Below, piece after piece: positions 21,329-28,187 of a stretch of DNA of 42,909 nucleotides. This DNA comes from Candidatus Competibacteraceae bacterium (lineage in GTDB: Bacteria > Pseudomonadota > Gammaproteobacteria > Competibacterales > Competibacteraceae): the NCBI GenBank assembly GCA_007695245.1, contig REEE01000270.1:1-42909 (forward strand). Direction: 5' to 3'. The position numbers and the translations under genes are program-made. Position 1 is the first letter of the stretch; the number at the start of each line of letters is the position of its first letter. The notes beneath the pieces were generated by a model. That model did not search any database. It was not told the DNA's origin and saw only the letters and a list, made by a program, of their open reading frames with translations.

Positions 21329-22066
21329 ATGTTGAACGACAAGAGCAGCAAGCCCGTGGCGGTGGTCACGGGCGCCAACCGCGGCCTGGGACTTGAAACC
21401 GTCCGGCAACTGGCCCGGCGCGATATCCGAGTGATTCTCACCAGCCGCAACGCCGGGAAAGGCGCACTGGCGCTGGAAACGCTGCGGGCCGAAGGTCTGG
21501 ACGTGCTGTTTCAACCGCTGGATGTCACTGCGGAAAGCAGCATCGCCGAACTGGGCACCTTCATTCACAGTCGCTGCGGCCGGGTAGATATCCTGGTCAA
21601 CAACGCCGGGGTGTTTCTCGACCGTCACGGGAGCGCGGACGCCAGCGCCACCAGCGTCCTGACCGCCAGCTTGGAGACCCTGACCGCGACGCTGAAAACC
21701 AACCTGTACGGTCCCATCCTGCTGGCCCAGGAACTGGTGCCACTGATGAAGCAACAACGCTACGGCCGCATCGTCAATGTGTCTAGCGGCATGGGTCAGT
21801 TGAGTGAAATGGAAGGAAGATCGCCGGCCTATCGGATTTCCAAGACCGCGCTGAACGCCCTGACCCGCATCCTGGCGGCGGAAACCCAAGGTTACAATAT
21901 TCTGGTCAACTCGATTTGTCCCGGTTGGGTGCGCACTGAAATGGGCGGGCACAACGCCGAGCGGACGGTCGAGGAGGGCGTGACCGGCATCGTCTGGGCC
22001 TCGACGTTGCCGGATGATGGACCGAGCGGTGGCGTCTTCCGGGATGGCCTGCCGATCCCTTGGTGA
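21329..22066 (+). CDS. Short-chain dehydrogenase/reductase (carbonyl-reductase-like)
   Basis: This is a classical NAD(P)-dependent SDR of 245 aa. The cofactor motif is TGANRGLG (residues 14-21). NNAG follows near residue 91, and the catalytic Ser and YxxxK are in VSSGMGQL and YRISK. The pattern (GANRGLGLETVRQLA, CPGWVRTEMGG) resembles carbonyl reductase and menthol-dehydrogenase-like members, which prefer NADPH. The substrate cannot be inferred. The ATG at 21329 follows a purine-rich GAGAGGG. It precedes the betaine genes, but the 494-base gap argues against co-transcription. Confidence 0.88.
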   Translation: MLNDKSSKPVAVVTGANRGLGLETVRQLARRDIRVILTSRNAGKGALALETLRAEGLDVLFQPLDVTAESSIAELGTFIHSRCGRVDILVNNAGVFLDRHGSADASATSVLTASLETLTATLKTNLYGPILLAQELVPLMKQQRYGRIVNVSSGMGQLSEMEGRSPAYRISKTALNALTRILAAETQGYNILVNSICPGWVRTEMGGHNAERTVEEGVTGIVWASTLPDDGPSGGVFRDGLPIPW

Positions 22067-22560
22067 CTCGGGTGAGTCCAATACAACGGCACCAGACAAT
22101 CCAGGTCTGAATTCCTTTGTTTGTGGCTAAGATTATGAAAAATATACATTAATATCAAAAAAACTGAATAAGCCTTGCATTTTACCCATCATCTGTTAAC
22201 TCTAGGGGTCTGCGGTAAGCTCAAGTCGATCCGAGCGCGCCGCGGAGGGGAGGAGGTTGCGGTCCGCGTGGGCGCTCAGGGTCCTTGGCCGAAACCGTTG
22301 TTCGCAAAAGTGTAATTCGTCAATCCTTGCCTGCCACCAGGCGTCGCCAGGCGCCGTCAAGTAACGCGAGTCCTCATGGTCCGCAATAAGTCAGTTTTCG
22401 TGTGATCTCGGTTTTTATCGGCATGTCTTCTTAGGCGTATCCGAAAAAAGTCAGACGCCCGCCCATCCTGGGGGCGTGTGCTCGCGCGCGGCGGCATCCA
22501 TGGCTCGACGTTCCCCTCAACAAGATCTGGCATTTTTGCCTGCATTGTAAGGAGTGTGTG
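22067..22560 (+). promoter_or_regulatory. Long leader and control region of the betaine-synthesis genes
   Basis: This 494-base non-coding stretch precedes GSMT. It starts AT-rich (22120-22200) and then becomes GC-rich and structured. A tentative promoter is TTGTGG (22121-22126), 16 bases, TATACA (22143-22148). A two-part stem pairs GAGCGC (22233-22238) with GCGCTC (22272-22277) and CGCGGA (22241-22246) with TCCGCG (22263-22268). Its 16-base loop holds GGGGAGGAGG, a strong ribosome-site-like run. GTG at 22268 could open a 15-codon peptide ending at 22315. I recognise no known riboswitch. Osmotic control is inference from the downstream genes. Confidence 0.45.
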
Positions 22561-23406
22561 ATGGAAAAACAGATGACGCAGCATTTCGGGGAAGATCCCA
22601 TCAAGACTCGGGAATCCGATCACTTTCGCGCGGAATACGTTCACGGGTTCGTGGACAAGTGGGACGAGTTGATCGACTGGGAAGCCCGCGCGAAAAGTGA
22701 AGGTTCGTTTTTCATCGATTACCTGAAAAAAATCGGAGCCCGGCGCGTGCTCGACGTCGCAACCGGCACCGGCTTCCACTCGGTGCGCCTGATCGAGGCG
22801 GGCTTCGAAGTGGTCAGCGCCGATGGTAGCCCTGAAATGTTGGCCAAGGCTTTCGAAAACGCGCGCCAGCGCGGTCACGTGCTGCGCACCGCCCATGCGG
22901 ACTGGCGCTTCCTCAACCGCGATATCCTCGGCCGCTACGATGCCGTGATCTGCCTCGGCAATTCCTTCACGCACCTGTTCAAGGAACGTGATCGACGCAA
23001 AGCGTTGGCCGAATTCTACGCCGCGCTTTGCCATAATGGCGTACTCATCATCGACCAGCGCAACTACGACGCTATGCTCGATAGTGAGTTTAAAAGCAAA
23101 CACACTTTTTACTACTGCGGCGAAAATATCAAAGCCGAACCCGCGCATGTGGATGACGGTTTGGCGCGCTTTCAGTATTCCTTCCCCGACGGCAGCCTTT
23201 ATCACCTGAACATGTTTCCGCTGCGCAAGCATTATCTACGCCGTCTGATTCACCAGGCTGGCTTTCAGCGCATCAAAACATTCGGCGACTTTCAGGAAAC
23301 CTATCATCAGGACGATCCAGACTTTTACATTCATATCGCCGAGAAAACCTACGATGCGTCCATTGATTTCGAAGATGTGGACCTGCGGGAAGAAGAGGAG
23401 GTTTAA
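22561..23406 (+). CDS. gsmt: Glycine/sarcosine N-methyltransferase (GSMT)
   Basis: GSMT uses SAM to methylate glycine to sarcosine and then dimethylglycine, the first two steps of de novo glycine betaine synthesis. The 281-aa protein closely resembles the halophile enzymes: FVDKWDELIDWEARAKSEG, the SAM site RVLDVATGTGFHSVRLIEAG (from residue 62), VVSADGSPEMLAKAFEN and VICLGNSFTHLF are visible. QRNYDAMLDSEF and NMFPLRKHYLRRLI also match. The ATG at 22561 lies 6 bases after AAGGAG (22549-22554); a GTG directly before it is less likely. The acidic tail (DVDLREEEEV) is notable. The SDMT gene starts two bases after its stop. Confidence 0.94.
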   Translation: MEKQMTQHFGEDPIKTRESDHFRAEYVHGFVDKWDELIDWEARAKSEGSFFIDYLKKIGARRVLDVATGTGFHSVRLIEAGFEVVSADGSPEMLAKAFENARQRGHVLRTAHADWRFLNRDILGRYDAVICLGNSFTHLFKERDRRKALAEFYAALCHNGVLIIDQRNYDAMLDSEFKSKHTFYYCGENIKAEPAHVDDGLARFQYSFPDGSLYHLNMFPLRKHYLRRLIHQAGFQRIKTFGDFQETYHQDDPDFYIHIAEKTYDASIDFEDVDLREEEEV

Positions 23407-23408
23407 GC

Positions 23409-24236
23409 ATGGCGCAATATAGCGAAGCCGTGGAAACCGCGCGCGATTATTACAACAGCGAGAGTGCTGATAATTTCTACTTTACGGTTTGGGGCGGCGA
23501 GGACATTCACATCGGCCTCTACACCGCTGCGGACGAACCCATTCTCGACGCCAGCCACCGCACCGTCCGGCACATGGCCGCCAAACTCGCCTTGACGCCG
23601 GAGACCCGCGTGCTCGACATCGGCGCGGGTTATGGCGGGGCGGCCCGTTATCTGGCCCGTGAATTCGGCTGCCGCGTCGATTGTTTGAACCTCTCGGAGG
23701 TGCAGAATCGCCGCAACCGCGCCATGAATGAAGCGCAGGGACTGACCGATCGGATCGCGGTCGTCGACGGCGATTTCGAGAACCTGCCGATGGAAACATA
23801 CGAGTATGACATCGTCTGGTCGCAGGACGCCATTTTGCACAGCGGGCGTCGCGCCCGTGTCCTCGCGGAAGTCGATCGGGTCCTGAAACCCGGCGGGACG
23901 TTCATCTTCACCGACCCGATGCAAGCCGATCACGCGTCGCGCGAGGCGCTGCAACCGGTGCTCGACCGCCTTCACCTGGATACGATGGGGTCAACGGGCG
24001 TTTACCGGAAGGCGCTGGGCCAACTCGGCTTCACCGAAGTTGAGTTTGAAGAGATGACTCATCAACTCGTCAATCATTATGGCCGCGTGCATCGGTCCAT
24101 TGAGGAGAATTACGCGGAAGCCGTCAAGACCTGTTCGCAAGATTACATCGAACGCATGAAGACAGGTCTGTTGCATTGGGTTGACCGTGGTAAAGCCGGC
24201 GATCTCGTCTGGGGCATCTTTGTCTTCAGGAAGTAA
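23409..24236 (+). CDS. sdmt: Sarcosine/dimethylglycine N-methyltransferase (SDMT)
   Basis: SDMT performs the later SAM-dependent steps, sarcosine to dimethylglycine to betaine. The 275-aa product has the family N-terminus (ARDYYNSESADNFYFTVWGGEDIHIGLY) and a SAM motif VLDIGAGYGGAARYLAREFG (from residue 68). CLNLSEVQNRRNR, VWSQDAILHS and LKPGGTFIFTDPMQ follow. The ATG at 23409 is preceded by GAGGAGG with 7-base spacing, inside the end of the GSMT gene. The two genes form a tightly coupled pair, as in Ectothiorhodospira-type halophiles. Confidence 0.94.
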   Translation: MAQYSEAVETARDYYNSESADNFYFTVWGGEDIHIGLYTAADEPILDASHRTVRHMAAKLALTPETRVLDIGAGYGGAARYLAREFGCRVDCLNLSEVQNRRNRAMNEAQGLTDRIAVVDGDFENLPMETYEYDIVWSQDAILHSGRRARVLAEVDRVLKPGGTFIFTDPMQADHASREALQPVLDRLHLDTMGSTGVYRKALGQLGFTEVEFEEMTHQLVNHYGRVHRSIEENYAEAVKTCSQDYIERMKTGLLHWVDRGKAGDLVWGIFVFRK

Positions 24237-24335
24237 GCGCGTTCTCGTCCGATGAATCCTCACGCCTGAGGGGTCGGCATCCAGCCGGCCACCTTGACCT
24301 CACTTCTACTTGACCCAGCTTCCAGAGGAGTCCCC

Positions 24336-25268
24336 ATGGCCGCCCTGATTTGCGGTTCCATTGCTTTCGACACCATCATGGTCTTTCACGACCGCTTCAA
24401 AAACCACATCCTGCCGGACAAGGTGCATATCCTCAACGTGTCCTTTCTGGTGCCGGACCTGCGCCGGGAGTTCGGGGGTTGCGCGGGCAACATCGCCTAT
24501 AACCTGAAACTGCTGGGAGGCGAACCCACCGTGATGGCCACGGTGGGTGCCGATTTCGCGCCCTACGCCGACTGGCTGGACCGGCAAGGCATCGATCGCC
24601 GCCACATCAAACAATTAAACGATACTTATACCGGGCAGGCGTTCATCACCACCGATCAGGATGATAACCAGATCACCGCGTTCCACCCCGGCGCGATGAG
24701 CTTCTCGCATTTCAACCATGTGGGAGAGGCCGCCGATGTTCGCGTCGGCATCGTGTCGCCCGACGGGCGCGAGGGCATGATCCAGCACGCCGCCCAGTTC
24801 GCCGAGGCGGGTATTCCGTTCATCTTCGATGTGGGCCAGGGGCTGCCGATGTTTGGCGGAGATGACCTGCTGCGCTTTCTCGATCAGGCCACCTACGCCG
24901 CCTTTAACGATTACGAGGCGCAACTGACCGCCGAACGCACCGGCCTCGCGCTGGAACGGTTGGCCGAACGGGTCGAGGCCCTGATCGTGACCCGGGGCGG
25001 GGAAGGTTCGCGGATTTACACCGCGGGGCAGTGTATCGAGATTCCAGTGGTCGCGCCGGCCGCCGTGGTCGATCCGACCGGCTGCGGCGATGCCTACCGC
25101 GCCGGCTTGCTGTATGGACTGGAACGCGGCATGGACTGGGCAACCACCGGACGCATCGCCGCTTTGCTGGGATCGATCAAGATCGCCAGTCCGGGCACGC
25201 AGAATCATCGCTTTACGGTGGATGAGTTCGCCGACCGGTTCGAGAAGGCCTTCGGCTATCGCTGCTGA
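24336..25268 (+). CDS. PfkB-family kinase, probable adenosine/nucleoside kinase
   Basis: This ribokinase-fold sugar/nucleoside kinase has 310 aa. The first signature is GGCAGNIAYNL (from residue 47). The phosphotransfer motif is DPTGCGDAYRAG (from residue 246), with catalytic base Asp252. DDNQITAF, FDVGQGLPMF, and VEALIVTRGGEGSRIYT with IEIPVV resemble archaeal nucleoside kinases and adenosine kinases more than fructokinases. Placed 99 bases after SDMT, it plausibly phosphorylates adenosine freed from SAH, pulling methylation forward. Specificity is inference. The ATG at 24336 follows AGAGGAG. The HAD gene converges 12 bases away. Confidence 0.82.
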   Translation: MAALICGSIAFDTIMVFHDRFKNHILPDKVHILNVSFLVPDLRREFGGCAGNIAYNLKLLGGEPTVMATVGADFAPYADWLDRQGIDRRHIKQLNDTYTGQAFITTDQDDNQITAFHPGAMSFSHFNHVGEAADVRVGIVSPDGREGMIQHAAQFAEAGIPFIFDVGQGLPMFGGDDLLRFLDQATYAAFNDYEAQLTAERTGLALERLAERVEALIVTRGGEGSRIYTAGQCIEIPVVAPAAVVDPTGCGDAYRAGLLYGLERGMDWATTGRIAALLGSIKIASPGTQNHRFTVDEFADRFEKAFGYRC

Positions 25269-25280
25269 AGGTGTTAAGTT

Positions 25281-25991
25281 TTAAGGGGCAGATGCGGATA
25301 GGAAATCCAACTCCCAAACCGCCAGGACCGCTTCCAGCTCCGCCAGACTGACGATTTCCGCGTCCGCGCGCGGGCCGCCCGGCCACACGCGCCCGGTACG
25401 GTTGACCCACACCGTGCGGAATCCCGCCTCCCGGCCACCTCGCACGTCATGCTCGGGATCGTCGCCGACGTGGACGATCTGTTCGGGGCGCGCCGCCAGG
25501 CGCTGGCGGGCGGCCGCGAAGATCGGCGGGTCGGGCTTGGCCGCGCCGACCTCGATCGCGTTGAGCGAGAAGCTGAAGACGTCGTCCAGGCCGATCAAAC
25601 GCACGTCGGCGTTGCCGTTGGACAACGAGGCCAGGGTGTAGCGTCGAGCCAGCCGTTCCAGGGTCGGCCGTGCGTCCGCGAACAATTCCACGGCGTTGCG
25701 GGCGACGTAGAACACTTCGAAAGCCGTCTCTACATCGAATTCCACGTAATCGGCCCGTCGCGCCGCCAGCCACAACGCCTCCTTGCGGAGCAGGGTGCGA
25801 TCGTGCGCGATTTCAGGGCGCGCAACGACCACTTCTTCCGATAGATCCCGCAGTTCCAGCGCCGTGAATTGCTCCGAAATGCGCGGGTAGCGCGCCGCCA
25901 GCCAGTCGTGCAGCAACTGTTCGGCGCGGACCACCACCGGCCAAACATCCCAGAGCGTGTCGTCCAGATCGAAGGTGATGGCTTTGATCAT
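25281..25991 (-). CDS. HAD-superfamily phosphatase (YigB-like)
   Basis: This is a haloacid-dehalogenase-type phosphatase of 236 aa. The nucleophile motif is FDLDDTLWD (Asp8 and Asp10), motif II is SLSNGN, the Lys lies in GAAKPDP, and motif IV is HVGDDPEHDVRGGREAG. Overall it resembles YigB, which dephosphorylates riboflavin-pathway intermediates and FMN, but substrates of this family are broad. Its ATG (25991) overlaps the metZ stop by one base (TGATG), so translation is probably coupled. It therefore falls under the SAM-II leader of metZ. Confidence 0.85.
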   Translation of the reverse strand: MIKAITFDLDDTLWDVWPVVVRAEQLLHDWLAARYPRISEQFTALELRDLSEEVVVARPEIAHDRTLLRKEALWLAARRADYVEFDVETAFEVFYVARNAVELFADARPTLERLARRYTLASLSNGNADVRLIGLDDVFSFSLNAIEVGAAKPDPPIFAAARQRLAARPEQIVHVGDDPEHDVRGGREAGFRTVWVNRTGRVWPGGPRADAEIVSLAELEAVLAVWELDFLSASAP

Positions 25992-27229
25992 CAAAAACTC
26001 GCCTCTGCCCCGACGATGGAGAAGGATTGAGGGTGGGGGGAGAGTTGGCGCAGGCCGCGCTCCAAATCCCGCTGGATATCAGCCACGTCTTCCAATCCCA
26101 CTGAAATCCGCACCAACCCCTCACGAATGCCGGCTCGTTCGCGTTCCTGGGGAGTCAGCCGGCCGTGCGTGGTGGTGGCGGGATGGGTGATCGTGCTTTT
26201 GGCGTCGCCCAGATTGGCGGTGATCGAGATCAGCCGGGTGGCGTCGATCAGGCTCCAGGCCGCCGGCTGGCCGCCGCGCAGTTCGAAGGAGACGATGCCG
26301 CCGAAGCCGGTCTGTTGCCGCTTCGCCAGTTCGTGCTGCGGATGCGAGGGGAGTCCAGGGTAATAGACCCGCGCCACCGCCGGTTGGACTTCCAGCCAGC
26401 GAGCCAGTTGCAGCGCCGCCTCGCTGTGGGCGCGCATCCGCAGGCTCAGGGTTTCCAAGCCCTTGAGGAAGACCCAGGCGTTGAATGGGCTGAGGGTGGG
26501 ACCGGCGGTGCGCAGGAAGCTGAAGATATCGACACCGACCCGCTGCCGATCCCCCACCACCGCCCCGCCCACGCAGCGACCCTGCCCGTCCAGGTACTTG
26601 GTGCCGGAATGAATCACCAAATCCGCGCCTAATTTGAAGGGTTGTTGCAGGGCGGGGGTGCAGAAACAGTTATCCACCACCAGCAGAATATCGTGGGCGT
26701 GCGCCAGGTCGGCCAGCGTCTGAATGTCAGCCAGTTCCATCAGGGGATTGGACGGGGTTTCCAGATAGAACAACCGGGTTTCCGGACGGATGGCCGCTTC
26801 CCAGGCGGCCGGGTCGGATAGTGGCACATAGGTGGTATCGACGCCGAACTTGCTGAGATATTGATTGAATAGAGAAATCGTGGTGCCGAACACCCCGCTG
26901 GCCGAGACGAGGTGGTCACCGCTTTTCAACAACGTCATGCAGGTGGCCAGGATCGCCGCCATGCCGGACCCGGTGGCGATGCAGGACTCGCCGCCTTCCA
27001 ACGCCGCCAGCCGGTCCTGAAACATGCGCACGGTCGGATTGGTAAAGCGGGAATAAATGTTGCCCGTGCCGGTGCTGAAGCGGGCGGCGGCTTCGGCGGC
27101 GTTGGCGAATACGAAGCTGGAGGTGAGAAAAATCGGTTCGGCGTGTTCGCCTTCGTGAGTGCGCGTCTGACCGGCGCGCACCGCCCGGCTGGCGAAGCCG
27201 AGTTCGGGATGGTGATCAAGGTCGAGCAT
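25991..27229 (-). CDS. metZ: O-succinylhomoserine sulfhydrylase MetZ
   Basis: MetZ is a PLP enzyme that makes homocysteine directly from O-succinylhomoserine and sulfide, bypassing cystathionine. The 412-aa protein belongs to the Cys/Met metabolism family: YSRFTNPTVRMFQDRLAALEG, GSGMAAI and YLETPSNPLMELADI are visible, with the PLP lysine Lys211 in SGTKYLDGQGR. A SAM-II riboswitch upstream supports a methionine role over a cystathionine enzyme. The ATG at 27229 follows GGAG at 8 bases; a GTG at 27244 lacks a site. The product would supply methionine for the neighbouring SAM-consuming betaine genes. Confidence 0.92.
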   Translation of the reverse strand: MLDLDHHPELGFASRAVRAGQTRTHEGEHAEPIFLTSSFVFANAAEAAARFSTGTGNIYSRFTNPTVRMFQDRLAALEGGESCIATGSGMAAILATCMTLLKSGDHLVSASGVFGTTISLFNQYLSKFGVDTTYVPLSDPAAWEAAIRPETRLFYLETPSNPLMELADIQTLADLAHAHDILLVVDNCFCTPALQQPFKLGADLVIHSGTKYLDGQGRCVGGAVVGDRQRVGVDIFSFLRTAGPTLSPFNAWVFLKGLETLSLRMRAHSEAALQLARWLEVQPAVARVYYPGLPSHPQHELAKRQQTGFGGIVSFELRGGQPAAWSLIDATRLISITANLGDAKSTITHPATTTHGRLTPQERERAGIREGLVRISVGLEDVADIQRDLERGLRQLSPHPQSFSIVGAEASF

Positions 27230-27299
27230 GGCTGGGGTCTCCACGATGGATGGAACGGGTCATCGTCGCGGAGCCCGGCGCCGTCGGCGGGCGGGCATG

Positions 27300-27334
27300 A
27301 AAAAACCCGCTCGATGGGACGCCCCAGGCAGGTT
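27300..27334 (-). terminator. Intrinsic terminator in the metZ leader (attenuator)
   Basis: On the minus strand, AACCTGC (27334-27328) pairs with GCGGGTT (27310-27304) with one G-U. An inner TGGG/CCCA helix sits on top, and the stem runs into six T (27305-27300). It lies between the riboswitch and the metZ start. A competing CTCGA/TCGAG pairing (27338-27334 with 27313-27309) overlaps the terminator arms. Confidence 0.72.
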
Positions 27335-27337
27335 CGA

Positions 27338-27400
27338 GACCCGCTTTAGCGAAATTTGTTAAGCGCCCGCAAGCTGGAGGACTCAAATCGGCGCTGGGGG
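27338..27400 (-). promoter_or_regulatory. SAM-II (metA/metZ-type) riboswitch
   Basis: Read on the minus strand, stem P1 is AGCGCC (27395-27390) with GGCGCT (27367-27362), a perfect 6 bp. Directly after the first arm comes GATTTGA. GCTTGCG precedes the second arm, TTAACAAATTTC follows it, then GCTAAAGC (27350-27343). This order (P1, GATTTGA, CTTGC, P1', TTAA, GCTAAA) is the SAM-II signature. The predicted transcript start is 3-4 bases upstream of P1, and the next gene is metZ, a classic SAM-II target. Confidence 0.88.
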
Positions 27401-27405
27401 TAAAG

Positions 27406-27433
27406 CTTAGAGCGTTTGTCGGCATTCTGTCAA
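27406..27433 (-). promoter_or_regulatory. Sigma70-type promoter of metZ
   Basis: On the minus strand a perfect TTGACA (27433-27428) lies 16 bases upstream of TCTAAG (27411-27406). The expected start near 27399 places the riboswitch at the very 5' end of the transcript. Confidence 0.7.
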
Positions 27434-27548
27434 AAACCGCGGTTTCAGGTCGCAATACGGGTGCCATACCGGCGGGTTCTCCAGCGTCGGGGTCGACTGA
27501 CTCGGCCGCGCGGATGCGTTCCGACCGGCTATCCGTTATGCTGCGTGA

Positions 27549-28187
27549 ATGAACGAACCTGCTCCCAACGCCCTTATCGCCCGCCGCTTCCGAGGCTTTC
27601 TGCCGGTCATCGTGGATGTCGAGACCGGCGGCGTCAACGCCCAGACCGACGCCCTGCTGGAAATCGCCGCCGTGGTCGTGCGCATGGACTGGCGGGGCGA
27701 ACTGCGTCCCGCCGGCACGCTGGCCCATCACGTGCAACCGTTCCCCGGCGCGCGGCTGGACCCGGCCTCCATGGCGGTGAACGGCATCGACCCCGATCAC
27801 CCGTTCCGCTTCGCCGTTCCAGAAGACGAAGCGTTGGGTGCCATCTTTCAGGAAGTGCGTCGGGAAGTGCGCGACGCCGGCTGCACCCGCGCGGTGCTGG
27901 TCGGTCACAATGCCTTCTTCGATCTAGCGTTTCTAAACGCGGCGGCGGCCCGCGCCCGGATCAAGCGCAATCCCTTTCATCCGTTCAGCAGTTTCGATAC
28001 GGTGTCTCTGGCTGGATTGGCCTACGGGCAGACGGTGTTGTCCCGGGCGCTGCGCGCGGCGGGGATTCCCTGGGACGAACGCGAGGCGCATTCGGCCATT
28101 TACGACGCCGAGCGCACGGCGGAACTGTTCTGCCGGATCGTCAACCGCTGGAAAGACCTCGGCGGCTGGACGCCGGCGGACGATTAA
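27549..28187 (+). CDS. rnt: Ribonuclease T
   Basis: RNase T is a DEDD-family 3'-5' exoribonuclease that trims tRNA and other stable RNA ends. The 212-aa protein has IVDVETGG (Asp23, Glu25), VGHNAFFD (Asp125), FDTVSLAGLAYGQTVLSRAL (Asp150) and HSAIYDAERT (His181, Asp186). That is the complete DEDDh catalytic set. The ATG at 27549 gives the family start; no strong ribosome site is seen. It is divergent from metZ. Its TAA overlaps the stop of the convergent ygfZ gene. Confidence 0.93.
   Translation: MNEPAPNALIARRFRGFLPVIVDVETGGVNAQTDALLEIAAVVVRMDWRGELRPAGTLAHHVQPFPGARLDPASMAVNGIDPDHPFRFAVPEDEALGAIFQEVRREVRDAGCTRAVLVGHNAFFDLAFLNAAAARARIKRNPFHPFSSFDTVSLAGLAYGQTVLSRALRAAGIPWDEREAHSAIYDAERTAELFCRIVNRWKDLGGWTPADD

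Noticed and set aside
22093-22125. Terminator after the SDR gene (CAGAC/GTCTG)
   Set aside because: The stem is only five base pairs and the following sequence is a broken T-run; too weak to call.
22230-22300. SAH riboswitch upstream of GSMT
   Set aside because: GAGCGC/GCGCTC pairing recalls its pseudoknot, but the conserved GAGGAGCGCTGC and CCAGGCTCGG blocks are absent.
22357-23232. 291-codon minus-strand frame opposite the GSMT gene
   Set aside because: GSMT on the plus strand has clear family motifs and a good ribosome site. The antisense product has none.
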